Below, in pieces: positions 45,140-57,100 of a stretch of 64,000 nucleotides of DNA. Under the pieces are notes generated by a model. It was not told where the DNA came from. It saw only the letters and a program-made list of their open reading frames with translations, and did no database searches. The position numbers were made by a program, and so were the translations under genes. The stretch covers positions 19,049,406 to 19,113,405 of the forward strand of contig CM073524.1 in the NCBI GenBank assembly GCA_037074615.1, given 5' to 3'. The stretch comes from Leucaena leucocephala. Its lineage: Eukaryota; Streptophyta; Magnoliopsida; Fabales; Fabaceae. Position 1 is the first letter of the stretch. Each line of letters begins with the position of its first letter.

Positions 45140-46940
45140 CAAGGCATATGGAACCTTACTCATGCGACCTCGCTGATCAGGTGTACTAGGACACAAATCC
45201 TTGCTGAGGTGAATACCATGAGACATGGGTATAAAACCCCTCTTTGATTCCTGCATACTGAACCTATGCAGTATCTTGTCTATATATGTGCTCTGACTGA
45301 GTCCTAGAAGTCTTTTAGATCTATCTCTATAGATCCTAATTCCTAGGATGTAAGTGGCTTCACCCAAGTCTTTCATTGAGAAAGACTTTCCTAACTAAGA
45401 CTTGACAATCTGCAAGGTAGGAATGTCATTCCCAATAAGTAGGATGTCATCGACATAGAGTACCAAAAACACAACTGTGCTCCCACTAACCTTCTTGTAC
45501 ACACAAGGTTCATCAATGTTTTGAAGAAATCCAAACACTTTGACTACTTCATCAAAACGATGATTCCAACTCTGAGATGCTTGCTTCAGTCCATAAATGG
45601 ACCTTTAAAGCATGCACACCTTACCAGAGTCCTTGAAACATACAAACCCTTCAGGTTGTGTCATGTACATATCCTCAAGGAGCTTTCCATTAAGGAAGGC
45701 TATCTTGACATCCATCTGCCATATTTCATAGTCATAATATGCTACAATGGCAAGGAGGATTCTGATTGATTTGGCCATTGCAACTGGGGAAAAGGTCTCA
45801 TTATAGTCCACACCATGAGTTTGAGTAAATCCTTTTGCAACCAGTCGTGCCTTGAAGACATTTACATTGCCATCCATGTCAGTTTTTTCTTTGAAAACCC
45901 ACTTGCACCGTACGGTTTTTACACCTTCAGGTGGGTCGACTAAGGTCCATACCTTATTGTCGTACATGGATTGCATCTCAGACTTCATGTCACTAAGCCA
46001 TTTTTTAGAGTTTGGTCCCACTATAGCTTCTCGATAGGTAGTTGGCTCATTATGCTCAATGAGCAACACATCACGATTGTCAGCAATCAGAAATCCATAT
46101 CTCTGAGGCTGAAGTCATGCCCTATTAAATCGTCGTGGGCCTTGCGTGACTTGAGGAGTCTTAAGAACTTGTTGTGAGTCTTCTCCATTTTCCATCTCTA
46201 ATTCGGTGGTGTCTTGTGGCTCTCAAACTCTTTGAGATGTACCTTACTCCCACTGGTTCTTTTAGAGATAAATTCTCGTTCGAGAAAGATACCGATTCTG
46301 ACAACAAACACTTTGTTATCAGTGGGGTTGTAGACATAATATCCCTTGGTTTCCTCATGATATCCCACAAAAAGGCACTTTAAAGATTTGGGCTCTAACT
46401 TATCTGAGGCTTATTGCTTAACATAGACCTCACATCCCAAAATCTTGAGAAAAGACAAACTAGGTTTCCTCCCAGTCCATATCTCATACGGAGTCTTTTC
46501 AACTACCTTAGATGGAACATGATTCAGTGTGAATGCAGCTGTCTCTAGGGCGTGGCCCCAAAAGGATGGTGGAAGATTTGTTCGACTCATCATAGATCGA
46601 ACCATATCCAATAGTGTTCGATTCCTCCGTTTAGAAATATCATTCCATTGTGGTGTTCCTGGAGGAGTCAATTGTGAGACTATCCCATAATTCCTAAGAT
46701 GATCGATAAACTCTTGGCTCAAATATTCACCACCTCGATCAGATCGAAGGGCTTTAATTATTTTACCAAGCTGGTTTTGTACTTCATTTTGAAATATCTT
46801 GAACATTTCAAAAGATTTGGATTTATATTTCATTAGATAGGCATAGCCATATCTATTGAAATCGTCTATGAATGTGATGAAGTACGAATAACCTCCTCTA
46901 GCATTTGTATTCATCGGTCCACACACATCTGTATGTATGA
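45140..46940 (-). pseudogene. Copia B integrase core, linker and RT (degraded)
   Basis: Minus-strand frames 46926-46411 (integrase: CGPMNTNARGGYSYFITFI, RSDRGGEYLSQEF), 46370-46161 (linker), 46069-45605 (RT start: CKWVFKEKTDMDG, DYNETFSPVAMAKS) and 45376-45140 (RT: DLGEATYILGIRIYRD). Breaks include a CAA-to-TAA type stop after GCEVYVKQ (about 46410) and a stop after SGKVCML. Unlike Copia A it keeps the two bases near 46373 whose loss breaks the Copia A frame. The left edge is the TSD of the family C solo LTR, the right edge that of the family A LTR. Confidence 0.88.
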
Positions 46941-49172
46941 TGTAATATCCTTAATTTTCTGTATTGATTTCTATGTACAGATTAAATGGAATATATGAGT
47001 TTTTTTTCAAGAAAAAGATGTGGTCCTTTATGTAAAGAAAAGGATTAAATTACAAAAGAAAGGAAATGAAGGGACTTAAATGCAATTATGGAAAGTTTAA
47101 GGTTAGGAAAGAAAGGTAGACAAAAATATGGGGTCTTAAAGTGTAATTTTATCCAAATTTAAGGGACTTAATTGCAAAGAAGAAAAGTTCACTGGGGCTA
47201 AAGTATAATTAAAGAAAAATAGGCCAGAAGTGGTTTGGACCGCCCGGCAGCATTTCAGTCCCAGATTTCACCAGAAGATAGGGCAAGTGACGCTGGGTAA
47301 TCCAGCTTAATACCGAAATTTTTGAAGACTTCAGATAGTCAAAAATGGACTGATCGTCCAAAAGTTATAAAAAATCCTACTGGATACCTTAGATTTCAGA
47401 TATAAGTAAGAAATTACAGGATGATGCACCCTTATGGGGCAGATGTCAGGAAACTGACAGAATACTGATAGGAGGTCTGTACAAAAAGTTATTCACGAAT
47501 TAGTAAATCTAGACGGGAGTATGAAGCCTCCAGGGATCCGATAGAGAGATTTATTGGTATTTAACCTAAGACTAAATGAGGTCGGGTAACAACAGTCAGA
47601 TGCCTGTTATAACCCAAATGGCTGCCCAGACACAGTAGGGCAGTGTATCTAACAGAAGGAGCCGGTGTCCGGATATGTGTGTAAACGGTGCATAATAGCT
47701 AAAATACTCAGTGAACATGACAGGGGAGGATTCCTCAAAATGCGTGCCATAAAGGTAATGGACCCAGAAAGGCCCAAAAATGGCACCAACAAAGGCCCAA
47801 TAAGACCCTTGGACTGATAGGTGGGCCAGTGTCCGGCAGAACCCTGGAAAAGTGCAAAATTACGAAAATACCCTTGTGTAGTATTAAAGGGGTAACAAGT
47901 GTGTGAAGGGCATTTTGGTCATTCTAGACAGGTCTAGAGGCCAAGACATATATAGGTGAAGTTAACCAGAGTCAGTATATGCCATGATGAAGTACAGAAA
48001 GGTGTAAAATGACGGTTTTGCCCTTAGGGTTAAGATAGTGCATGAAAGGGCATCCAGGGGTATTTTGGTCATTTTGCAGGGGATCTGTAATTTAGTTTAG
48101 ACCCAGTATTAAAATGTTAATGATATAAAGGATCCAGTTACTAAGTTCAAGGCTAGAAGACATAATATGGGTTTTCAGAAAAATTAGATTCAGAAAACGG
48201 TCCAGTTTTTGAGGCGACGGACGGGGCCGATATCGGATTGGACCGGAAAGCTTCCAGAAGGCTTCTAGCTCCCTCCATTTGCGCCATGTGATAAATGTGT
48301 GAGGTGAGGTGTCCCATGAGGTGGCCTTGAATGATGTCATGGATGATGCAGTAAAAGGAATAAAGAAAAATAGGAAATTTTGGAAAAACCAGGACCACAG
48401 GATCAGATGGCTTTAAAATTACAAGAATGCCACTCCTAAAAATTATAAACACCCCCTAGCTCTTCATTCTCATGGCCAAGGAACACTTTAGAGAGGGAAA
48501 GAAGTTCTTGAGAGAGAAAGTGAGAAAAGAAAGAAGAAAGAAAGTTCTGGTGAAGTTGGAAGCAGTGTAGAAGTTCTGCTTTTAAGGTAGTAACTAATCC
48601 TAGCTTTTATGTAATGTCTTTGTGAATTGTTGTGCTATTGTTTGGTTGGATTGTTGTCTTATATGTTATGCTTGAAGCTCTATTACAATCCTATGATCAT
48701 ATGTTATTGAATATTGAAGCATGCAGCATACTTATCTGTACACAACCACAAGCAAGCACTGTCACTCTGCATTACATATATTGTTATGATTGTTGCTACT
48801 GAGATTCTTTTGAATCTCATTCCCATATATAATATTACAGGGGAAGTTCTGTCAAAATAAAATTTGGAAATTTTAAGAGACGCCGTTATGCTACCGAAAT
48901 TCTGGCAACAAAGCAGGGATAAAGAAAGGAACTGATACGTACTGTGTACGTAGGTGCTGTCTAAGGAGGCTGGAAGTGAGTGGACTTAGCAGGTTCATCC
49001 AGTCTTTCCTGTGTACTTACGTAGAATGGTAGTTCCTACGGGAATTACCGAATCGGTACAAGATCTGTTACTTTCTACAGAAGGAATGTAACAGTTATGC
49101 TGCAGGATTTTAGACAACAAAAAATGTAATAGAAATATGAGGATGTTAATCATGCACTGACGTATAACAGTT

Positions 49173-49201
49173 GACTACATGAATCAGATGTTAATCATGC
49201 A
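49173..49201 (+). other. templated filler at the deletion junction of the gypsy element
   Basis: 49173-49189 is a 17-nt inverted copy of 49418-49434, which lies inside the RT. 49187-49201 is a 15-nt direct copy of 49142-49156 in the adjacent LTR. The two fillers overlap by three bases. Directly after them the RT reading frame resumes. Confidence 0.8.
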
Positions 49202-49767
49202 GGATCTACAGCTACCACATCTCGGGATATGACATGACTGAGAAATTTGACTTCTGACAGCCAAAACTCGCATTTACTCAGCTTAGCATAGAGCTTCTTC
49301 TCTTTAAGGGTACCAAGAACAATCCTCAAATACCTTTCATGCTCTTCTGGAGATTTGGAGTACACCAGAATATCATCAATGAAGACCACAGCGAACTGAT
49401 CTAGATAAGGCCTAAAGATCTGATTCATGTAGTCCATGAAAATAGCAAGTGCATTGGTTAGTCCAAAAGGCATCACCAGGAACTCAAAATGCCCATAGCG
49501 CATTCTGAATGCCATCTTTAGAATATCATCTGGCTTGACCCTTAGTTGATGGTAGCCAGATCTCAAGTCAATCTTGGAGAATAAGCTCACTCCTGCCAAT
49601 TGGTCTAGCAGGTCATCAATTCTGGGAAGAGGATACTTATTCTTAACCGTAAGCTTATTTAATTCCCTGTAGTCAATGCATAGCCTTAAACTGCCATCTT
49701 TCTTCTTGACGAATAGTACTGGAGCACCCCATGGCGATACACTGGGTCGTATGAAACCCTTCTCCAA
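49195..49767 (-). pseudogene. gypsy reverse transcriptase, truncated
   Basis: Minus-strand frame of 190 aa. It shows EKGFIRPSVSPWGAPVLFVK, LCIDYRELNKLTVKNKYPLP, SKIDLRSGYHQLRV, FLVMPFGLTNA (usually TNAP) and the catalytic VFIDDILVYS. It ends after SKCEFWLSEVKFLSHVIS at the junction, so the thumb, RNase H and integrase are missing. It is offset by one base from the protease frame, a frameshift near 49775. Confidence 0.9.
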
Positions 49768-50417
49768 TAGCTCCTCATTTGCTTCTTCAGTTCCATCATC
49801 TCATTAGGAGCCATCCTGCACGGGGCTTTTGACATTGGTCCAGCTCCAGGTATAATGTCGATCGCAAACTCCACTTCTCGTTCTGAAGGCAATCCCTGAA
49901 TTTCCTTTGGAAAGACTTCAGGAAATTCATTGACTACAGGAATCTCCTCGATGCCTTCTTCCACTTCTGTTTGAACAGAAAAGAATACCACATATCCCTG
50001 ACATCCTTTCCGTAAACATTTTTTTGCTTGAACCTCCGTCATGAAGTTCAGTCGCACTTCTGAGCTCCGATCAGTGATCTTTGGACCAAGAACCAGGGTC
50101 TTGTTTTTGCAGTCCAACATCACATTATTGGAGGATAACCAATTTAAGCCGAGTATGACATCAATCTCTCGGAAAGGCATACAGATCAGGTCTAGGGTGG
50201 TACTGCAGTGCTCATAACGCACAACACTATTTAGACAGGCATCAGACGTAATTACTCTAGCGTTGGTGGGGGTTTTCACCTGTATATCATAACGCAATTT
50301 GCTGATCAGAAGGCCTAGGCATTTAGCATATTCATAAGATATAAAGGAATGACTTGCACCCGAATCAAATAGAGCAGTCACAGCATGATCATTGAGATAG
50401 ATTGTACCTTGGATCAT
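49686..50417 (-). pseudogene. gypsy aspartic protease and linker to RT
   Basis: Minus-strand frame of 243 aa (the ATG is just the first in the open stretch). The protease motif is ALFDSGASHSFIS with the Asp-Ser-Gly triad, then MPFREIDVILGLNWLSSNN, the conserved flap-side and ILG/LGLNW signature. The linker carries VVNEFPEVFPKEIQGLPSER and FAIDIIPGA before the RT. The final 30 residues are out of frame because of the single-base shift near 49775. Confidence 0.9.
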
Positions 50418-50499
50418 CTCAGATGATCGCTGAGCGTCCTCTCTAGTGAGTGCAAATACTCGTCCTGCCGTCCTTGGCCTTGGATCAGTTATAGCTTGA

Positions 50500-50750
50500 G
50501 GACATTCTCTAGAAAAATGTTCGGGCTTTCAGCAGGTGTAACAAATGTTCTGGCCCATTAAACATGGTCTATCACAATGATTCTTTCTACACTTTTCACA
50601 TACTGGGGCCTTTGAATCCCTGTTGTTGGACCTGCTGCAAAAATTTCCTCTATTTGGCCTTTTGTTCTGCCATGGTCGCTTCCTCTTTTTATAGCCGCTC
50701 CCACCTACAGCTTCTTGATTCCGACCGGCCTTGTCAGGGGTTGCCTGATC
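50500..50750 (-). pseudogene. gypsy Gag C-terminus with zinc knuckle
   Basis: A basic stretch (KKRKRPWQNKRPNRGN) precedes a CX2CX3HX4C knuckle CEKCRKNHCDRPC, which binds the genomic RNA. At its upstream end the frame is cut by a solo Copia LTR at 50751; the first residues of the apparent ORF (from 50777) are LTR sequence, not Gag. Confidence 0.82.
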
Positions 50751-52342
50751 TGTTGGAAATTGTGCCCTAGGGGCCAATCATTGTATCAGGTTATCACATT
50801 ATTTGCATGTTTACTGTGATGACCATCCTTGGATAACTCATGATCTTATCCTAAATGTCCCTGGTCGGTCATCTATGTGGGAGCAGAGATGAAATAAGAC
50901 CAGTATGACTTTGAAGATATATAGAGATATAAATCAAAGTCATAAGCACATGTAAGAGTACAGGGTGTTGGACCGACCCGCAATGAGAGAGCTGCATGGG
51001 TCAAGTCATAAGCTTCTCTCATATACAAGCCATGTCACTATGCCCTTTGACCTGAGATCATCATGGATTCCTACATGACAAACGCTCAGCTTTGACCTAG
51101 TCAAAAGTCACTTTTGACCGAGTGATCATAAAGGCTATGCTCGGGCTTAGTGGTTTTTCATGCGGAGGAATGTGAATGGTCAAGATGGAATTTGTCCCTC
51201 ACATTCGTAGAGAGATATTACTGGGCCCCTCGATGAGTGAGTCTGAGAAATGTATGGCCATACTGGAATGGAAGGGTAGTTCCATTTCTATATTCAGACT
51301 ACTCAGGGATCGAGAAAGTAACGGTCAGGAATAGGAGGATGACGTTCTCCATGCCTCATCCTTGACCGAAATATCATGTGACAAAAGGGACGTGATATGG
51401 TTGTATGAAAGGTTACATCGTTTAACGATCCTCATATGTTTTGGGTAGTCGTAATGCCTTGCTAGAGACCGCTTACGACTTGTGGGTCAGTATAGTAACT
51501 GGCCCACTGCCAACTTCATATGGGCCTACAGGGTCGCACACAAAACAGCCCAATACGAGCTATGATGTCCAGATTCATTGAATCTAAGAGATGTCTAGAT
51601 TCAATGAATAATCTAGGGTGGATATATATTTTATATATATATATATATAAATTAGTTTATATATATATTATATATATAATATAAGAGATATTTGTAAGAT
51701 TTAATTTATAAGGATAAATTAAATCTCTATCATTTTTGAATTTGAATTTAAATGGATATGATCAATTTGAATTTGAAATTCAAATTGATAAGATATCTCA
51801 AATTTGATTTATGAGAATAAATCAAATATAATTTGATTTTGCACATAAGAAACTGCCGAGATAGAGATGGTGAGGACGGAATCTCTAGAAAAGCCCTAGA
51901 GGGACAAGAAGCGCTAGCACGTCGTTCGCGATTGGAACGCTGTTCGTGTGGATACCGGTAGAGGAAGCCGATCTGAGCTGTCGACTTCTACGATACGACC
52001 AGACACGAAGCAAGGTCGCGACCAGAACACGCTGAGGTCGCGACCATACGGGCATCTGAACGTCAGAAATCCGAAAAGAAGAGGCAGGTCGCGACTTGAA
52101 GCTGACGAGGTCGCGACTACAAACTCCAGAGACTTCAGGTCGCGACGAGAAGCAGAGGAGGTCGCGACTAAAATGTTCCAGAGGCGAAGATTCGCGACTA
52201 GTGGACACTGAGGTCGCGACCAAAGCTTGAAACCGAAGGTAACACTTCTTTCTCCTTGACTTAAACACATTCGGTAGATCCTGGCTGGGAATGGAAAAAT
52301 TTTTAAAGTTAATTTCCGCTGCGTGTCTTCCAATTCCCTTCA
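50751..52342 (+). mobile_element. solo LTR of the Copia A family inside gypsy gag
   Basis: TGTTGGAAATTG (50751) to CAATTCCCTTCA (52342), flanked by a perfect TSD TGATC (50746-50750, 52343-52347). It is 1.59 kb, about 0.35 kb shorter than the Copia A LTRs. Most of the loss is an internal deletion after CAAATATAATTTGAT (about 51838), joining straight to TTTGCACATAAGAA and removing the TATA-box segment. The GTCGCGAC array is kept, so this LTR may no longer have its promoter. Confidence 0.93.
52015..52220 (+). repeat. phased GTCGCGAC array in the solo Copia LTR
   Basis: Octamers at 52015, 52037, 52088, 52110, 52139, 52161, 52191 (TTCGCGAC) and 52213. Steps are 22, 51, 22, 29, 22, 30 and 22 bp. 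It is shorter than in Copia A: some units are missing but the phasing holds. Confidence 0.88.
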
Positions 52343-53205
52343 TGATCCTTATTCCCAGATCTGGACAGCATTCGATGATTCATGCTGTTTTCTATAATTC
52401 AGCATGCTTCCACAGCCTTATTGAACTGGTTGTATTATTGCGGAGTTAACTTCTCCTTTAGTATGGAATTCAACCCTCGAATCATTCTTTCGGTCATCCA
52501 GCGTTCGTCATCCACTTGGCGTATATACGTAGAATACTGGGATAGCCGGATGAACTAAGCCAGATATTCGTCAAAAGCTTCTTTTTCTCCTTGTCTCAGT
52601 ACAAGGAACTCGGCCTCCCTTTCATCTCTGACGGATTGAGGGAAATATTTCTCGTAAAACTGCTCAAGGAACACTTCCCAGGTAACTGGAATGTCTCTTG
52701 CTTGGAGAAGTAACTCTGTATTCTTCCACCATCTATCCGCATCCTTTTCCAATTGATAGATGGCCATTTGGGCCTTAGTTTCAGTTGGACAATCGAGGAC
52801 CTTGAAAATCTTCTCTAATCTACTGACCCAATTTTCTGCTATCTGTACTTCGAATATCCCTTCGAATATGGGAGGATTATGTTTGCAAAATTGAACCATC
52901 CATTGTTGGATACCTACTGCCTCCTCCCTCGATTCAACCCATCTTTGGGGCTGTTCCGCCTACTGTGGTACTTCTTCAGGTTCTCTACTAGTCGCTCCTG
53001 AAGGCTCTGGCGGTCTTAAATTACTTACAGCTGCTGCCACTGCTGCGACTATGGCAGCATCTCTTTCCTGCTCATTTTGTGCCTGAGCAGCTCTCATTTC
53101 TTCTATCATCTTTTGTTGTTGCTCTAATCGCTCTAAAATTAGTTGATTAAGATTTCCAACTTCTTGTGGTTCCTCTGCTGGAATCGTTCTTCTTGTTCGA
53201 ACCAT
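52343..53205 (-). pseudogene. gypsy Gag (capsid), two open pieces
   Basis: Starts at 53205 (MVRTRRTIPAEEPQEVGNLN), with a predicted coiled-coil (LERLEQQQKMIEEMRAAQAQ). A stop at about 52957 breaks it. The second piece (52899-52555) is the retrotransposon capsid domain: GIFEVQIAENWVSRLEKIF, AIYQLEKDADRWWKN, FLEQFYEKYFP, FLVLRQGE. Another stop follows at 52554, and recognisable capsid sequence (FIRLSQYSTYIRQ, MIRGLN) continues to the solo LTR at 52342. It builds the virus-like particle in active relatives. Confidence 0.87.
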
Positions 53206-53501
53206 TTTGTTATGCTATAACAAAGAAAGGAATGCGATAAACAACATTTCTCATTTCATTTCAAACATAGCATACAAGGTACATGACACAGTCATACATA
53301 TGCTACTGTACTGATCTTTTGTACATTGGAAATATTACAGTAATTTTTTCTTAAACTTTATTCTAATATATTCTCCTACTAGGTAGATCCAGTCGGATAC
53401 AGTACAATATGGTTCTTTATCAAAATATTGATCCAACTCCGATCTCCAGGTAGGAGTAGTCGGCAATACATCATTCATAATTTCTAGCCAAAGCCCCATG
53501 G

Positions 53502-54038
53502 TTAACACGTTTGATCCCAGGCTTGATATATGGCTTTCACCCTTGTGATAAAATTCTGATAAACCATATAGCCTTGATCTACATCTCTGATCAGAGTCTG
53601 CCTCAGCCCATATAACTGTCGGGCTAATGCTACCGAGCTCTCAAATTGTTCTCTACTCAGGTTCCTCCCTGGGATCATTCTTACGATTAGACTTCCCAAA
53701 TGTATCTCTACTAGGGTGACTTCGGGCCTACTGGAACCTGGCGCATTACCCTGATCACGTACTTGGCTGGATCCTGAATTGCCTATTATATTCAAAGGTA
53801 CCGTACTTATGGGAATGGCAGGAATAGGGCCTTCTAACACCATCTCCTCCTGATCATCAATCGGGAAGTTTGATCCTACCGAGGAACTGTCTTCTTCAGA
53901 GTCACCAGCTACTGGAGGTATCCAAGGATCAAAATTATTACTCATTATCTCCCCTTCTGAACTATCCAAACTAGAAACCTCTGGTCTTAACTCCCATTGG
54001 TTTACTGTAGTTTCAGACCCGGATCTATGTCTAACCAT
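53502..54038 (-). CDS. unrecognised 178-aa ORF between PBS and gag of the gypsy element
   Basis: An uninterrupted frame of 178 codons starting 87 bp after the PBS and ending about 300 bp before gag, in a different reading frame context. Composition: an acidic, Ser/Pro-rich N-terminal half (DSSEGEIMSNNFDPWIPP, DSEEDSSSVGSN) and a more ordered C-terminal half that looks helical (REQFESSVALARQLYGLRQT, VYQNFITRVKAIYQAWDQ). No zinc finger, membrane segment or signal peptide is seen. Ogre-type (Tat) elements carry an ORF before gag, but this Gag/RT looks like another branch. The frame is intact while gag, next to it, has stops; chance is possible. Function unknown. Confidence 0.6.
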   Translation of the reverse strand: MVRHRSGSETTVNQWELRPEVSSLDSSEGEIMSNNFDPWIPPVAGDSEEDSSSVGSNFPIDDQEEMVLEGPIPAIPISTVPLNIIGNSGSSQVRDQGNAPGSSRPEVTLVEIHLGSLIVRMIPGRNLSREQFESSVALARQLYGLRQTLIRDVDQGYMVYQNFITRVKAIYQAWDQTC

Positions 54039-54124
54039 CCTGCAAACACTAACTTAGTATCAATTATGTATGGTTTATTAGGTATATTCATCTATTCAGA
54101 GCATTTCCTAAGCCAGAATCCTTT

Positions 54125-54136
54125 GCTCTGATACCA
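54125..54136 (-). other. gypsy primer-binding site
   Basis: On the minus strand TGGTATCAGAGC follows the LTR end (...GGATGTGACA) by three bases, complementary to the initiator methionine tRNA 3' end. It fixes the orientation and the 5' LTR boundary at 54140. Confidence 0.9.
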
Positions 54137-54139
54137 AAA

Positions 54140-57100
54140 TGTCACATCCTTATTTTTATATATCTTAAGGACCATTCAGTAGCACTTACAACCACTTTCA
54201 GGGTCATTGAAGTCTAAACTCTTAATCTGGAATTTTATTCATATCGGGTACTGTTCACTATGGCAGATTCCTGATGAGTGACCTGACTTTGAAAAATCAT
54301 AACTAATTATAGAAAAATCTAAATGAAGTGTTTCAAATTGGTACATGAAGATAACTTAATTATATTTCAGGTAAAAATCATTGGTTGACCATTCCTTGAC
54401 AAATTCAATGTGGGTCAACGTTTGAACTTTACTGTTCATCCAATGACTTTCTCCTGAATCCAGCATTCTGGTCCCAATTTTAACAATTTATATCTTTTCG
54501 TGTATACATCCAAATGAGGCATTCTATATATAAAATTAAATCTTAGTATGTATAATATTTACCATAAAAATATCATACATTTATTCAACCATTTACTATT
54601 TTTAATGATTTACCAAACATCAATAGGTCTCCACAGATTACTGTTCACAGAGTCATTTTTCAGCAACCACCCTTACATATTACTGCATACATACATCACA
54701 TATCAGTCAAACATGCCAAATAACAATCATTATTAAATAATCAACTGTTATACATTAGTGCATGATTAACATCCTCATATTTCTATTACATTTTTCGTTG
54801 TCTAAAATCCGGCAGCATAACTGCTACATTCATTCTGTAGAAAGTAACCGATCTTGTACCGATTCGGTAATTCCCGTAAGAACTACCATTCTACGTAAGT
54901 ACCCAGGAAAGACTGGATGAACCTGCTAGGTCCACTCACTTCCATCCTCCTTAGACAGCACCTACGTACACAGTACGTATCAGTTCCTTCCTTTGTTCCT
55001 ACTTTGTTGCCAGAATTTCGGCAGCCTAACGGCTTCTCTTAAAATTTCCAAATTTTATTTTAACAGAACCTCCCCTGTAATGTTATATATAGGAATGAGA
55101 TTCAAAAGAATCCCAGTAGCAACAATCATAACAATATATGTAATGCAGTGTGACAGTGCTTGCTTGTGGTTGTGTACAGATAAGTATGCTGCATGCTTCA
55201 ATATTCAATAACATGATCATAGCATTGTAATAGAGCTTCAAGCATAACATATAAGACAATAATCCAAACAAACAATAGCACAACAATTCACAAAGACATT
55301 ACATAAAAGCTAGGATTAGTTACTACCTCAAAAGCAGAACTTCAGAACTTCTCTACTGCTTCCAACTCCACCAGAACTTCCTTTCTTCTTTCTTTCTCTC
55401 ACTTTCTCTCTCAAGAACTTCCTTATCTCTCTAAACCTTGCTTGGGCCATGCTGAATAAAGAGCTAGGGGGTATTTATAGTTTTGAGGAGTGGCATTCTT
55501 GTAATTTTGAAGCCATTTGATCCTGTGGTCCTGGTTTTTCCAAAATTTCTTATTTTCTTTTATTCCTTTTTCTGCATCATGCATGACATCACCTCAAGGC
55601 CACCTCATGGGACACCTCATAGGTCACATGGCGAAATTGCAAGCTCTTGGGATACCTCATCAGCTAACTCAGCAGTTACAGTCCAATCCAGTATCGTTCC
55701 GGTCCAATTTCCCACAAACTGGACTCACCGGCTAATATTATGCCACATGTCCTTAACTTTTTCTTTTACCTCTATGTTGGCCCCATGTGTCATCTTACTG
55801 GCACCTGTCACGTCATCCAATGCTATCCAGATAAGTCTAGGTGTAACACCCTAATTTTTAGGCCTAGAGATGCCAGAAAGAGAAGTCAAGGGCATAATCG
55901 TAATTATGGGAAAGATCGGGCTGGTAGCCGATGAGTACCATATTTTGCCAGAAAATAGAGAAAATTATGCTGATCATTTCACTGAACTGTGAAATATGCA
56001 TATGAGGTCTCTATGTGTATGAAAGAATTAGAAATGTGACCAGGGGTAAAATGGTCATTTTGAAAAAGTGTGCGCGTGAGTGCTTTTTCAGGCCAAAACA
56101 GCCCGGTCCGGATAAAATATCTGAAAATACCGGGAGATAGAGAAAAGGATTCCGGATTGAATGAGGAGTCACAGAATTTTGATTTAAGGTTCCGATTTTT
56201 CTGTAAAAATTCCTGAAGATGGGAATTTACAGTTATAATCGGTAAAGGAAAGGCAGTCCGAATAGAGATGATCGGACTATGGCTAGAGGCCATACAGTGT
56301 TGTCTAAGGCCCGTAGTGACACCAGGGAAGGCCAGGCCCATAATATCAGTTCAGTGGTAAAAGGGGCTGGTGTCCGGGAAAATGTGCAAAATGACGAAAA
56401 TGCCCTTATGTTATAGAATAACTAAAGAATGAGTAAAGGGTATTTTGGTCATTTGGCTAAGGTTAGACAGTCAAGAAGGGGTATCTGGATAGTTGACCAG
56501 GGCCAGAGAATACCCTGGTAAAATATGAAAAGACAATAATGCCCCTAGACCTAGTAAAGGAAATGAAAGGACTTAAGTGCAATTATGGAAAGTTTCAAGG
56601 CCAAAAAGGAAAGTAGACAAAAATATGGGGTCCTTAAGTGTAATTTTAGCCAAGTAAAAAGGGACTTAAATGAAAAGAAGAAAAGTTCCCTGGGGCTAAA
56701 TTGTAATTAAAGAAAGTCAGGCCGGAAGTGGTTTGGACTGTCCGAAAGCATTTCAGTCCCAGATTTCACCGGCAGAGAGAGCAAGTGATGCTCAGTAATC
56801 TGGCTTAATACAGGAATTTTTGAAGACTCCAGATAGCCAGAAATGGACTGATTGTCCAAAAGTTATAAAAATTCATACCGGATATCCTAGAATTCAGATC
56901 TAGGTGAGAAAATACAGGATGATACGTCCTTATGGGACGGATGTCGGGAAACTGACAGAATACCGATAGGAGGCCTGTAGAAAAAGTTATTCGCAGATTA
57001 GAAAATCCAGACGGGAGTGTGAGGCCTCCAGGTATCCGATAGGGAGATTTATCGGTATTTAAAAAGGGACTGAATGAGTTCGAATGACCTCGGTCAGATG

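Noticed and set aside
46941..49172. Left LTR belonging to the minus-strand gypsy as its 3' LTR
   Set aside because: It is in the opposite orientation to the gypsy genes, and its two halves together with 60752-61335 make one full LTR with its own TSD (TATGA) in Copia B.
55979..56341. 120-codon antisense ORF in family C LTR, also at 44640-45002
   Set aside because: The two proteins are similar only because the LTRs are. No motif, and no clear silent-site bias by eye. I could not compute dN/dS; a strong bias to silent changes would revive it.
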